DNA from: a virus | IMG/VR virus record: IMGVR_UViG_3300044796_000141 | Coordinates: 1-36,322 of that record | Length of the DNA: 36,322 bases | Direction: 5' to 3' (one strand) | Shown: piece by piece, positions 16,516-25,206 of the stretch | Position numbering within the stretch: position 1 is the first letter of the stretch | Layout: each line of letters begins with the position of its first letter | Position numbers and translations under genes: made by a program | The notes under the pieces: model-generated | What the model saw: the letters and a program-made list of their open reading frames with translations, nothing else | What the model was told of the DNA's origin: nothing | Databases searched by the model: none

Positions 16516-17004
16516 TTATCTAGTAAATTCATCCCATGTGTGGTCGTAGTAAACTCTAGTATTAGGGTGGTAGCCACGCACGTTTTCTTCTCTTGTTCCT
16601 CGGTCAATACGAGTATAGGGTATTCGAAATCTATCTGCCATTTCACAAAATCTGCGATAGATATGTTCGGCAATTGTCACTGTCGGAGCAAGAAAGGTTA
16701 TATCTTTTCCTTCTGACATTTCTATTAATGCTGCAAGAATCATTCTAGTAGTTCTTCCGGTTTGTCTTTCGGTACCTGGCGAAGGCACTTGCTGATATTC
16801 TCTGCGCCAAGCATTCGGCGCGAATGACGCCAGTCTAGAATTTTCCGCCCAACTAAAATCAGGTTCAATGCGATTTGCTATTGAGCCAACCCAAGAGCCA
16901 GTTTGCGCAAAAGTAAATGATTGTCCTAATGGAATTTCTACACAAGGATTATTACCTATTGGCTTTTTAAGAGTTAGTGCCTCTTCTAGTTCATCTACTT
17001 TCAT
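16516..17004 (-). CDS. Unknown protein with a P-loop-like GRTTRM segment
   Basis: 162 residues. The first residues MKVDELEEALTLKKP resemble MKIDELTEVLEPRKE of the plus-strand gene at 33552-33962. The middle has PGTERQTGRTTRMILAAL followed by DITFLAPTVTIAEHIYRR, which reads like a Walker A variant and the next strand of a P-loop NTPase. No convincing Walker B is seen, so nucleotide binding is uncertain. I do not recognise a family. Lies 1 nt downstream of the oligoribonuclease gene. Confidence 0.6.
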   Translation of the reverse strand: MKVDELEEALTLKKPIGNNPCVEIPLGQSFTFAQTGSWVGSIANRIEPDFSWAENSRLASFAPNAWRREYQQVPSPGTERQTGRTTRMILAALIEMSEGKDITFLAPTVTIAEHIYRRFCEMADRFRIPYTRIDRGTREENVRGYHPNTRVYYDHTWDEFTR

Positions 17005-17005
17005 T

Positions 17006-17599
17006 TTACCATCCGTAATTTTTGGTCGCTTTATAAAATATTTCTTCTGTTTCTTTGTCTTTAATTTTTTGAGGTTTTAACAATTCCATATAAAAATCAA
17101 ATTCTTGTTGACTTTCTAAAATATCTTCAATGGCTCTATGGGCTTCTTTTTTGATAGGACTTTGTATGTTAAAAAATAAATCATAAATCTTTTTAAGGGT
17201 AGAAACATCTAATACTCTATAATCAAAAAAACTAATTAACTTATCTGAGCAATAATATTCAAGAAACTTTTTATCAAAATGAACAGTATTGCCCGCAAGT
17301 AAAACTTTACCTTCTGTAGTATTGTCTTTAATAAAACCTATTAATTCTTCTTCTATGTCTTCAATGGATTTTGTAGCTGTTCTACATTCTTCCCATAGTC
17401 CACTTTTAGTGTGCATTTTATAAACATATTCATCAATTTCGCCAGCTTCAAACGCTCTATCTAAATAGTCTGGATAGGGTTGTTTTACAACTGATTGATA
17501 TTTTTGTCCGTTAATAATTGCTCCAACTTCAAGTATAGCACAATTCCAAGGCAATAAGCCAGTAGTTTCTAAATCTAGCCACATTAATGTTTGTTTCAT
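17006..17599 (-). CDS. orn: Oligoribonuclease (DEDDh 3'-5' exonuclease)
   Basis: 197 residues. Orn degrades 2-5 nt RNA (and pGpG) to mononucleotides. All DEDDh residues are visible: D9 and E11 in MWLDLETTGL, D109 in GNTVHFDKKF, and H154 and D159 in AHRAIEDILES. YKMHTKSGLWEE and FDYRVLDVSTLKKI match Orn strongly, not just generic DEDD exonucleases. The C-terminal 25 residues extend beyond the family core. It overlaps the XapX-like gene by 4 nt. In a phage it would recycle nucleotides or clear nano-RNA and cyclic-dinucleotide products. The latter is inference. Confidence 0.9.
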   Translation of the reverse strand: MKQTLMWLDLETTGLLPWNCAILEVGAIINGQKYQSVVKQPYPDYLDRAFEAGEIDEYVYKMHTKSGLWEECRTATKSIEDIEEELIGFIKDNTTEGKVLLAGNTVHFDKKFLEYYCSDKLISFFDYRVLDVSTLKKIYDLFFNIQSPIKKEAHRAIEDILESQQEFDFYMELLKPQKIKDKETEEIFYKATKNYGW

Positions 17600-17751
17600 G
17601 GCTGTCCTATATTACCAACCATATAGCCCGTAGTCATAGCCAATACCAACGCGCAGCCATAAAAAGTTGCTGGAGCAGCAGTTGGAACATTTAACTTTCT
17701 AGTAATAAATCCAATAGCAAATGATATTGCCAAGCCTAACACATATTTCAT
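17596..17751 (-). CDS. XapX-like (DUF1427) small membrane protein
   Basis: 51 residues, ATG at 17751. Two hydrophobic spans separated by KLNVPTAAPATFYG, which resembles the VxxPAPP...GLLG pattern of XapX/DUF1427 proteins. Overlaps the genes on both sides by 4 nt (ATGA). The function of this family is unknown. The match is from memory of the motif and is moderate. Confidence 0.6.
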   Translation of the reverse strand: MKYVLGLAISFAIGFITRKLNVPTAAPATFYGCALVLAMTTGYMVGNIGQP

Positions 17752-17939
17752 GATTTTACTCTTTTCTTTTTCTTTGTTGATTTTAGTTTGGCGGCATTCT
17801 TTAGTGCTATTTCGATATATGAAATAATTTCCATTCTATCTACAACAATACATTCATTGCATTTATCTTCGCATTTTCTATTGTTGTCTTTATTAACACA
17901 AGAATCAACAAGTTTTGATGCTTTTTCCCAATTAGTCAT
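17748..17939 (-). CDS. Small cysteine-rich protein, unknown
   Basis: 63 residues with four cysteines in SCVNKDNNRKCEDKCNECIV (Cys at about 14, 23, 27 and 30), which could hold one metal ion, then an amphipathic helix and a very basic tail KSTKKKKRVKS. The layout recalls the 58-residue protein at 35640-35816, which also groups cysteines before a helix. No family recognised. Confidence 0.6.
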   Translation of the reverse strand: MTNWEKASKLVDSCVNKDNNRKCEDKCNECIVVDRMEIISYIEIALKNAAKLKSTKKKKRVKS

Positions 17940-18115
17940 TTAATTTCTACCTCAATAATACAGTCTGGTTTCCAGTCCACTATATATTTGCGCTCTTTAT
18001 GCATAGATAAATTCATTGATATTTTTATGAATAAATCACCTTGGTCATCTGGATGATAATCCCAAAATTCATCACCCATTTTTAATTCTTTAAATTTTTT
18101 AGCTACGGTCTTCAT
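17936..18115 (-). CDS. Small hypothetical protein (59 residues)
   Basis: ATG at 18115, overlapping both neighbours by 4 nt, which is the main support for it being a gene. MKTVAKKFKELKMGDEFWDY, then a beta-rich half ending in DWKPDCIIEVEIK. It may be a single small beta domain. No motif recognised. Confidence 0.6.
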   Translation of the reverse strand: MKTVAKKFKELKMGDEFWDYHPDDQGDLFIKISMNLSMHKERKYIVDWKPDCIIEVEIK

Positions 18116-18951
18116 CTAACCTTTGTATAAAAAGGAAGCATCTTCGTGTGCCATTGGCCAGGATGTTCGGCATCTTTATAGCCTTTTTTCTTCCATTTGT
18201 CAACGAAATATTCGTATGGTTTATTACTATTTTTATCAACTGTTTGTTGATTGTTACTTTTGCCTTGAAGGTGATAAACTAATGAATTATGGACCATCCA
18301 AAACTTACGAACTCCAACATGCCAAGCTTCTTGAATAAGGTCATCGTCAGTGCAATAACTGAAATAGTTTGCATCTACGCCGTTCATTCTGTCCCAAAGT
18401 TTGCGATGCATAAAGAATGGCATTCTCGCACCGACTTCGATTGTAGATTCTTTGTAGTTTTCAAAATCTTTTAAAAGTTCGTCTACTTTGAAATCTTTTG
18501 CTTCTTGTCCATAATTTTTAATTATATGATGTCTTGTATGCCCTGGAGTTGGCTCAACGCTTCTTGAGCAAAACAAATAAGATGCTGGAGACTCATGCTT
18601 AGCAGCGTTTAAAAGGCTTTCTAGACATCCCGGCATCATGTACATGTCCGTGTGTGGCAAAAAGAAATAATCGCCTCTAGCGACCTTTGCACACGCATTG
18701 AGGGCAGCATTGAGACCTATATTAACACCATCACCAATAACTGTTATGCCAAGTAATTTTTCTGAATCTACTTCGTAGTTATCATCATTTTTTAAGCAGC
18801 TTAAACCTTCGCCATTGCCGCCATTATCGTAAATGATAAGTTCAATTTCTGGATTGTCTAAATAATTTGCAAAATAAGATTTACAAAAAACTTTAACTAA
18901 AAGTTCTTCGGATTTGTAGGCAGGTAAGAGAATAGAGACTTTAGTTGCCAT
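18112..18951 (-). CDS. Glycosyltransferase family 2
   Basis: 279 residues. KVSILLPAYKSEELLVKVF opens the GT-A fold, GDGVNIGLNAALNACAKVA follows, and PHTDMYMMPGC supplies the acidic metal motif (TDM). YCTDDDLIQEA in the second half likely holds the catalytic base. Paralogue of the gene at 11631-12416 by the DMYxxPGC block and the closing HxxxK segment. Donor unknown. Confidence 0.82.
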   Translation of the reverse strand: MATKVSILLPAYKSEELLVKVFCKSYFANYLDNPEIELIIYDNGGNGEGLSCLKNDDNYEVDSEKLLGITVIGDGVNIGLNAALNACAKVARGDYFFLPHTDMYMMPGCLESLLNAAKHESPASYLFCSRSVEPTPGHTRHHIIKNYGQEAKDFKVDELLKDFENYKESTIEVGARMPFFMHRKLWDRMNGVDANYFSYCTDDDLIQEAWHVGVRKFWMVHNSLVYHLQGKSNNQQTVDKNSNKPYEYFVDKWKKKGYKDAEHPGQWHTKMLPFYTKVR

Positions 18952-19363
18952 ATTTTAATTGTGCGCCATGCTTGTGGCCCCAATCTAATTCCATTTCTAT
19001 TGCCTCAAGCTTTTCGTCCCAAACATAAAAATATCCACGCTTACATAAATAATTTTCAAATGAACCAGTGGCTTTACCTTTTAATATTTGCATTTCTTTT
19101 CGTTTTTCTTCTGATTCTTTATTAAGCTTTTTACATTCTGCAATTGTTAAATTATCTGGAAATTCATTTATAGAATTTTTAGGATATCCTATATCTTTAT
19201 AATTTTTATCAAAATCATCAATTGCTTCCAAATAATCTTTCTGCGCTGCAATTATATCGGATTCGAATTGCTCAACGGTTGTATCTTCTGGTCCTAAAAT
19301 ATTGGTAGTATTGTCATAATCTCCGCATCTGTAATGCGTTATCTTAAATATTTTAAATTTCAT
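18941..19363 (-). CDS. Hypothetical protein (140 residues)
   Basis: Begins MKFKIFKITHYRCGDYDNTT, continues with a charged helical middle and ends YFYVWDEKLEAIEMELDWG. Soluble and acidic, no known motif. Overlaps the glycosyltransferase downstream by 11 nt and the gene upstream by 4 nt. Confidence 0.6.
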   Translation of the reverse strand: MKFKIFKITHYRCGDYDNTTNILGPEDTTVEQFESDIIAAQKDYLEAIDDFDKNYKDIGYPKNSINEFPDNLTIAECKKLNKESEEKRKEMQILKGKATGSFENYLCKRGYFYVWDEKLEAIEMELDWGHKHGAQLKYGN

Positions 19364-19557
19364 AATACTTCACATTCTTCCCATTCGGTATAAAGATAAC
19401 TTCCGAATTCTCCAGGTCCATCATCGCCAACAAATTCATCTGGATATTGTTCTCTTAAAAATTTTTCTAAATCTTCTTCGGATAGTTTTTTTCTAAAAAC
19501 TGTCGGTGGCATAGTATCGCCACTTTCACTATTAACTGATAATACATATACTTTCAT
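19360..19557 (-). CDS. Hypothetical acidic protein (65 residues)
   Basis: MKVYVLSVNSESGDTMPPTVF, then a helix LSEEDLEKFLREQYP and acidic EFVGDDGPGEFGSYLYTEWEE. No family recognised. Support is its tight packing (4-nt overlap downstream, 1 nt from the upstream gene). Confidence 0.58.
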   Translation of the reverse strand: MKVYVLSVNSESGDTMPPTVFRKKLSEEDLEKFLREQYPDEFVGDDGPGEFGSYLYTEWEECEVL

Positions 19558-19558
19558 A

Positions 19559-19804
19559 TTAATTTAAGTTGCTTCCTACTGGACGAATTAAATCACCATC
19601 AATTGCCCAAGCGCCGTCTTCTCCGATAAATGCATCAACTTTTGCTTCGAATGTAATATCTGCCATTTTAGCAGAACTGTCGCCTATATTAACTTCGGAG
19701 CATCTAAAAACATCACCTTTTTTAATGTTTTCAAATTCACATTGTTCCCAATCATTTGTTTCTTTATTTCTTTTATAAACAAAGATTTTTTCTTTTTTAT
19801 TCAT
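19559..19804 (-). CDS. Hypothetical small protein (81 residues)
   Basis: Start chosen at ATG 19804, which overlaps the upstream stop as ATGAATAA. An upstream in-frame ATG at 19837 would add 11 residues. KKGDVFRCSEV and an ITFEAKVDAFIGEDGAWAI strand pattern suggest a small beta barrel. No known family. Confidence 0.58.
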   Translation of the reverse strand: MNKKEKIFVYKRNKETNDWEQCEFENIKKGDVFRCSEVNIGDSSAKMADITFEAKVDAFIGEDGAWAIDGDLIRPVGSNLN

Positions 19805-20117
19805 CTTCTTGTTGTTCCCTTGAGTATTTTTCGTCAACTAATTCAACAAGTCTGTCTAATGCTTTAATGTAATCTTTACCAAGTGTTTCGGCAGCTTCAT
19901 AAAGATGAGAAAGCTCCGTATCTAAACCGTCAGAAAACCCTTCGTCATGTCCGGCATCAAAACCATCATCAAATGCTTCTTCAAGCTCTTCAAGAAATTC
20001 TTCCGCTTCTTCATCTTCGTCTAAGTCTATAATGTCTTCTTCGTTGTTCATAAAGCCTCCAAACATGAAGCTAGCATAACAACAAACAAAAAACAAGACC
20101 CAAATTATAATCTGCAA
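19797..20117 (-). CDS. Membrane-anchored very acidic protein
   Basis: 106 residues from a TTG at 20117. It has one hydrophobic N-terminal span (IIIWVLFFVCCYASFMFGG) then a strongly acidic helix with DEDEEAEEFLEELEEAF and a FDDGFDAGHDEGFSDG repeat-like stretch. An ATG at 20051 preceded by GGAGG at good spacing would give a soluble 84-residue protein without the span, so two forms may be made. Function unknown. A calcium or basic-partner binding role is only a guess. Confidence 0.55.
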   Translation of the reverse strand: MQIIIWVLFFVCCYASFMFGGFMNNEEDIIDLDEDEEAEEFLEELEEAFDDGFDAGHDEGFSDGLDTELSHLYEAAETLGKDYIKALDRLVELVDEKYSREQQEDE

Positions 20118-21097
20118 TTTTTTCTAATCCAATCTTGCATAATTGTTGGGTTAGTTCTTTGAAGTTTTATCTTTCCCTTAATAGAATCGGACTGCTCACC
20201 GCCTAACTGATACAGTTCTTTAGATAGCTCTCTTATCTGTTCTGTCGTTTCAATACCAGGAAATCTTTCATCATTTTGCTTTTGATACAAAACTCCCCAC
20301 TGTTTATCCCAATTTTTTCTAAATTGTTGTATTTTATTAGGCAAAGATGCCCAACTATAGTGAAAAACTGATGGTAAATGATTATAAACTTCATTCATTA
20401 TCTGTCCGTACTTTATTGGCTCTTGTAGTCTTGCTTGCTCTACTTTTTCATTATAGAAGCCCATATGTGGAATATAATCGTAATTCATGCAGTTTACGTA
20501 CTCGCAACCGTCTGACATGCCCTCTTTTGCATAGATTCTGCCTGTTTCTGGGTGTGTTAGCCTTGCGTGCTTATTGATTGCGTGAGTAATCTCTGGCTTA
20601 TTGCGAGACATTCTCCACTTCCATGAATGTCTTCTATAGGTAAAGTGATTAGCATCTCCCCAAAGTTCTACAACTGGTAAATGTAATAGGTCGCAATTTT
20701 GTGGAAACTTTTTTGTAATAACTCTAATCTTTTCATAATCATCTTCGTGGACCACTTCATCCAAATCTTGTTGCCATAAAAATTCATGAGTGCATAAGGC
20801 TCTAGCGAATGCCTTAGCAATGCCGTCCATACCTGGCTCATTAGCGTCCCATTCGTTTTGAAAAAGTTTAAGCTTATCTTCGCCATATTCTTTTTGCAAC
20901 AAAAGTAATTCTTGATAGGTATTGTCCGTACTATGGTCTACTACTACCACCTCATCTGCGAAACCAAGCATACTTTCAATACATTCTTTATATGGATAGC
21001 ACATTGTCTCTGCATTGAAGCTAGTAGTATATGCGCTAATTTTTCCATAAAGCTTTTGATATTTAAATTGTCTATTGAATTCTAATACTACTTTCAT
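20105..21097 (-). CDS. Glycosyltransferase family 2-like
   Basis: 330 residues. Start set at ATG 21097 (MKVVLEFNRQ), 1 nt after the upstream TAA and preceded by AGGA. ISAYTTSFNAETM, ADEVVVVDHSTDNT and FLWQQDLDEVVHEDD (DLD as metal motif) mark the GT-A domain. The C-terminal part (YIPHMGFYNEKVEQAR, VFHYSWASL) is typical of phage and cyanophage GT2 proteins. Cotranscribed with the GT4-GT9 fusion. Confidence 0.8.
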   Translation of the reverse strand: MKVVLEFNRQFKYQKLYGKISAYTTSFNAETMCYPYKECIESMLGFADEVVVVDHSTDNTYQELLLLQKEYGEDKLKLFQNEWDANEPGMDGIAKAFARALCTHEFLWQQDLDEVVHEDDYEKIRVITKKFPQNCDLLHLPVVELWGDANHFTYRRHSWKWRMSRNKPEITHAINKHARLTHPETGRIYAKEGMSDGCEYVNCMNYDYIPHMGFYNEKVEQARLQEPIKYGQIMNEVYNHLPSVFHYSWASLPNKIQQFRKNWDKQWGVLYQKQNDERFPGIETTEQIRELSKELYQLGGEQSDSIKGKIKLQRTNPTIMQDWIRKNCRL

Positions 21098-21098
21098 G

Positions 21099-23309
21099 TT
21101 ATATTCCTTTTGCTTGTTGCTCAAGTAAGAGTCTTGCACAAGCTTTAAAAATTTCTTCACTTTGAATTTCGTTAATTGGACCGTCTCCGTCTGGACATTT
21201 TGCACAACGATTCTTATAGCAAAATTTATCTTTACAGCCGGTAAGTCTATCTGACTGAATTAAGACGTACTTAGAATTAGCTTGGTCCTTATACCATGGG
21301 CCAGTGTTCGTGGCACTAGAGCAGCCAAATATTGCAACCAAAGGCGTATTAGAAGCAGCAGCTAAATGCATAGTAAAGCTGTCAATGCCAACATGAAGAT
21401 TGGCATTCTTAACTAGAGACGCTAATTGATGAACGTTTGTTTTACCTCTCAAGTCCAAATCTATATTTTTCAATAACGGCTCATCACCCATTCCAACTTG
21501 AACTACTTTGAGATTTGGAACAAGATTTTTAATATTTACTAACACTTCTTCCCACTCTCTGTAGTTTCTACCTTCCCATTGCCCCTGACCAGAACCTCTA
21601 TGAATAGTCAAGTAATTTACATCCGCAAGAGCATTTTCAGTCACTACAGATTCGTCTTCTTCTATGAAATAATTTCCTAATTCGGACTGACAATGTGCTG
21701 CATATTCTTGAGCAAGAAGTCTTCCTTGTCCTCTTCTAATCCAATTTGAAAACATATATTGAGTTGCTATATCGGGAGTTAATACCAAATCAAAACATTC
21801 TTCTGAAATGTCCATATTCATCATTGCTTGATTGTATGGAATGCATTTATGAATATTTGGATTGTTCTTTAGAATATCAAAATATTTTGGTTCCGTTGCA
21901 AAATAAAGTCTGTAATCTTTTGGAAATTGTTTAACTAGACCATCAATTACGGCAGTAGATATAAAAACATCTCCTGTGCTTCTTGGCATAGTAAACAAAA
22001 CATTAAATTCTTGTGGCGTGTCTATAAATTCTTTGATGTAATCTACTGGATTTATATTGACGGCCGCAACTTCATTTAAGAGCAGATTTTGTTTTACAGT
22101 TGTTACAAAATTCTGATTTACTACTTTTAAATCAAATTTAGCTTTGACTTTTTCTGCAAGTTCAAGCGCCCACTCTCTTGGCTTAGAATAAGATTTTACA
22201 ATCTTTTCCATTTTTCTTTTGGCGTCTTCTTCTAGAACGCTTGCCCATCTTGAACCTTTAATTAAAATTGGTTCCCATACGGCAGCTTGAGGAATTTCCG
22301 TTAATTGATATTCTACAGGAATAAACTTGCCATCCTTTAAAATATCTAAATGACCAGACCAATTTGTTGCCACAACTGGCAATCCAGAAGCAGCAGCTTC
22401 TAATACTGGGATACCAAAACCTTCGCCGTGGGTTAAAGTAACGAAGGCTTTAATCTTTGGATGATTGTATAAGTCAGCCATTTCTTCTTCGGTTAAATTT
22501 GCATGCAAAAGATATATAGGAGGACAATCTTCGTCTTTGACGCCAATGGCCGTCTTCAATTCTTTGATTCTGTTTAACACGCCATTATAATCTAAAAGAT
22601 TATTTCTGCTCATATTAGTCTTTAAAACAAGACCTACATCTTTTCTCTTATGGAACGCTTCAATAAAATATTTAAGAGTTAACGAAATATTTTTTCTATC
22701 TTCGCCCCAATTTCCACTTCCCCATTGCCCAACGTGAAGAAAGTTAAAATCACTAGTAAGTTCAAGATTTAAAAGATTCTTGTATTCTTTCTTCTTAAAA
22801 ATATTTGTATCAACTCCTTCTGCACAAACTGCAATAGGTTTTGTAATTTTCAATATACCTGTTTCGCCAGTATTTTGATTTTTCCATTGTACTTCTGTTT
22901 TTTCGGCAACGGTCTTAGCGTGCTCGGATGGAACTATAATTAAATCCATATTGTTGCATGCTTGTACCCACTGATGAGAAATTCTATCAGTTTCAACCAT
23001 GGCTGTTACGCCAACGTTAAATTTTGCTCTTTGTTTAAATTCGTTTGGAATTGTAACTTGAAGATACAAATCGAAATTTGGAATTTGTTTATTGTGAGTG
23101 GCCATTGCCATCTTATTGGCGTCTTCTCTAATTTGCTTTGCCAGAGGCGTGTCTTCTGCTATCCAAGAACAATTGCCCCAATTTAAAGGCTCTGCATAAA
23201 CATCAAACAGTGGGTCTTCTTTAATTGCTTGATAAATCATACGAGAATGGCTTCCGTAGCCTGACTGAGTCAATAGCGGAGCTTCAATTAATACTTTCAT
23301 TTTATTCAT
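21099..23309 (-). CDS. Bifunctional GT4-GT9 (heptosyltransferase-like) glycosyltransferase
   Basis: 736 residues with two catalytic modules. Residues 1-420 are GT4: TQSGYGSHSRMIYQAI, a donor domain with LHVGQWGSGNWGEDRKN and THGEGFGIPVLEAAASGLPVV. Residues about 430-736 are GT9, the ADP-heptose:LPS heptosyltransferase family: LFTMPRSTGDVFISTAVIDG, TIHRGSGQGQWEGRNY, LDLRGKTNVHQLASLVKNA and VGIDSFTMHLAAASNTPLVA, where the family has GxDSGxMHLAAA. Four cysteines near the C-terminus (CKDKFCYKNRCAKC) could bind metal. The heptose kinase and adenylyltransferase at the other end of the island would supply the GT9 donor. AGGA lies ahead of ATG 23309. Confidence 0.87.
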   Translation of the reverse strand: MNKMKVLIEAPLLTQSGYGSHSRMIYQAIKEDPLFDVYAEPLNWGNCSWIAEDTPLAKQIREDANKMAMATHNKQIPNFDLYLQVTIPNEFKQRAKFNVGVTAMVETDRISHQWVQACNNMDLIIVPSEHAKTVAEKTEVQWKNQNTGETGILKITKPIAVCAEGVDTNIFKKKEYKNLLNLELTSDFNFLHVGQWGSGNWGEDRKNISLTLKYFIEAFHKRKDVGLVLKTNMSRNNLLDYNGVLNRIKELKTAIGVKDEDCPPIYLLHANLTEEEMADLYNHPKIKAFVTLTHGEGFGIPVLEAAASGLPVVATNWSGHLDILKDGKFIPVEYQLTEIPQAAVWEPILIKGSRWASVLEEDAKRKMEKIVKSYSKPREWALELAEKVKAKFDLKVVNQNFVTTVKQNLLLNEVAAVNINPVDYIKEFIDTPQEFNVLFTMPRSTGDVFISTAVIDGLVKQFPKDYRLYFATEPKYFDILKNNPNIHKCIPYNQAMMNMDISEECFDLVLTPDIATQYMFSNWIRRGQGRLLAQEYAAHCQSELGNYFIEEDESVVTENALADVNYLTIHRGSGQGQWEGRNYREWEEVLVNIKNLVPNLKVVQVGMGDEPLLKNIDLDLRGKTNVHQLASLVKNANLHVGIDSFTMHLAAASNTPLVAIFGCSSATNTGPWYKDQANSKYVLIQSDRLTGCKDKFCYKNRCAKCPDGDGPINEIQSEEIFKACARLLLEQQAKGI

Positions 23310-23320
23310 TTTATAATCCT

Positions 23321-24577
23321 TTATACTTTTGAAAATTTAACTCTATGTTGATTGTGGTGTCTGTATTGTTCAATATGCTTTACAAGAGCATTGTCCCAAC
23401 TATTTACCATACTATCCATACCATAACGTCTTCTAACACTTTCCGCTGCCTTTGCGCCTATTTCTTTTCTTTGTTCCCAAGTAGTATTAAACATAGCTTC
23501 GTAAGCACCAAGCCATCTATCGTCACTTGCATGCTGGTCGTAAATGTATGGAATTTGTTGCGAGCCTCTTAAAATATTAGTATTTGGCTCAACTATCACT
23601 CCGTATATATTGCCAAATTCATCTATTGGCTGCTCTTGTAGTCCACCAGTCTTGGTTACAATTACTGGGGTTCCGCAATACAAACTTTCCAAACATGAAA
23701 GACCAAATCCTTCATTGCTTGAATGACAAACAGTTGCATCTGCAACATTGTAAAATTTAATCAATTGCTCGGTAGGTACTTGGTTTGGAATAAAAGAAAT
23801 TTGACTAGGCAATAGATTTAACATTCTAGCAACTTCGGTAAGATTGCCGCCTTCTTGGTCATTTGGGTCCGTTTTCATAAGCAAAAATGCTTTATCTTGT
23901 CCTACTTTGTCCAAAAGAGCCTTAAATGTCACTAAAACGTTAGAAGTGTTTTTTCTCATAGCATTTCTGCTATTATAAAAGAAAACAAACTTTTCGCTAT
24001 TGTTTCCCAAAAGTTCTTTTCTTAATGCAAGAACTTCATCCTTTGATGATGGTTTAAAGATATTTCCGTCAATTGCATGAGGAATATACTGAGCTTTGTG
24101 CTCTAAACCTAAGCCTTGCATGACACCGTATGTCAATTTTGAAATACAACCGAGGAAATCGCAACAGTCATACATACCTTTATTGAAAGTAGGCACTGGC
24201 AAACAATCCCAAATTGTATTATAAAACATTGGAATACCTCTATCTTTAATTTCATCTGACATATTAAACAACCAACCAAAGAAACGTGGGTCAGTAAAAA
24301 AGAAAAGACCATCAATCTTTTCATTGTTTAATATTTGTCTAATCATTTGTTCATTTCCGATAGCCATCTATTGGAAAGATTGTCCATCTATCGCCATATT
24401 CTTGCAATCTAATTGGTTGATAGTTTTCATGCTTCATTGCAGCACCTAAAGAAACGAATGAGAATCTATCGTCTTTCTTTAAGAGTCCGTTCAATAATGT
24501 ATTTCATTTGCGTTGCGACGCCGTGAAAAAGCAAGCGGCATATCACTTATAGTTAAAATCTTATATTTTTTTTCCAT
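23321..24577 (-). CDS. Glycosyltransferase family 4, recoded at three CGG sites
   Basis: With ordinary decoding only the C-terminal 348 residues are open, from an ATG at 24367 that has no proper GT4 N-terminus. Reading CGGN as Gly at three places extends it to ATG 24577, preceded by AAGGA, giving 417 residues. The N-terminus becomes KILTISDMPLAFSGVATQMK, then YIIEGLLKKDDRFSFVSLG, then IFPIDGYGNEQMIRQIL, an unbroken GT4 acceptor domain. The donor domain has FVFFYNSRNAMRKNTSN, ISFIPNQV and HSSNEGFGLSCLESLYCGTPV. It overlaps the GIY-YIG gene by 17 nt, closing what otherwise looks like a 190-nt gap. A triply frameshifted pseudogene is the alternative. Confidence 0.82.
24357..24359 (-). other. In-frame CGG recoding site (TAT-CGG-A)
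   Basis: Zero frame stops two codons later (CGG AAA TGA). Skipping C (complement of g24359) joins FPIDGY to GNEQMIRQIL. Confidence 0.82.
24487..24489 (-). other. In-frame CGG recoding site (GAA-CGG-A)
   Basis: Zero frame reaches TAG after seven codons. Skipping C (complement of g24489) gives YIIEGLLKKDDRF. Confidence 0.82.
24521..24523 (-). other. In-frame CGG recoding site (TCA-CGG-C)
   Basis: Zero frame gives an Arg-rich run and TGA. Skipping C (complement of g24523) gives FSGVATQMKYIIE, the typical GT4 glycine loop. Confidence 0.82.
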
Positions 24578-25205
24578 TAAAATTATCCTTGTTGTTTTTT
24601 AATTTAGTTTGTCTAATTTTTTCTTTAGATTCTTCTGAATGATGTTTTCCAAACCAATGATTATTTTTACCCGTAATACTTTTTGAAATATTATTTTTAT
24701 GTTCGTCTGTTAATTTTTTATTTTTGTGAGCTAAAGATAATTTTATTTTTTGTTCTTCGCTCATTGGTTTGCCTTTATTATTAGCAATTCTACCTTTCAT
24801 TCCGCTGCTCATTCTTTTTAATTGTTCTTGCGTGTAAACGCCCTTCTTGCCCTTGTTCCAGGGTTCTCTACCAAACATTGGATGTTGCTCGCCTCTGCCT
24901 ACTGCCTTTCCACCCATCGTCTCATTTAATCCATTTTCGTATGAATCGTGAACAATTATTTGATATATTTCTACAATATCAAGCAAGTCTTCTGGAATAT
25001 TGTCTTGAATGATTTCCCATTTAATATTTTCAAATCCATACTTGCGAATCGTAGAATGAAAAGCCAAATCGTATTCTCTGTTCTTATCACTATCATTTAA
25101 AGATGAAGACCTATGTTTATCTTGTCTTTCTTTTAAATTCATAGTTTGTCCAATATAGCATTTACCACTTGGACTTGTTGCTTTGTAAATAAGACCAGTA
25201 TTCAT
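24561..25205 (-). CDS. GIY-YIG endonuclease with NUMOD3-type repeats
   Basis: 214 residues. GLIYKATSPSGKCYIGQTMN is the GIY...YIG core with a following Arg (LKERQDKH). The expected Glu lies in the central helix region VEIYQI. The C-terminal half has repeated DNA-binding NUMOD3-like units: GEQHPMFGREPWNKGK, MKGRIANNKGKPMSEEQK and GKNNHWFGKHHSEESKEK. Homing-type mobile endonuclease. Intact in normal code. Overlaps the recoded GT4 gene by 17 nt. Confidence 0.9.
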   Translation of the reverse strand: MNTGLIYKATSPSGKCYIGQTMNLKERQDKHRSSSLNDSDKNREYDLAFHSTIRKYGFENIKWEIIQDNIPEDLLDIVEIYQIIVHDSYENGLNETMGGKAVGRGEQHPMFGREPWNKGKKGVYTQEQLKRMSSGMKGRIANNKGKPMSEEQKIKLSLAHKNKKLTDEHKNNISKSITGKNNHWFGKHHSEESKEKIRQTKLKNNKDNFNGKKI

Positions 25206-25206
25206 T

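Noticed and set aside
20668-20886. Second minus-strand frame inside the GT2 gene at 20105-21097
   Set aside because: Out-of-frame shadow, with no start signal and no family features.
23321-24367. GT4 gene starting at the internal ATG 24367
   Set aside because: It lacks the N-terminal strand and glycine loop of GT4 enzymes, and the preceding 210 nt code for them once CGGN is read as Gly.
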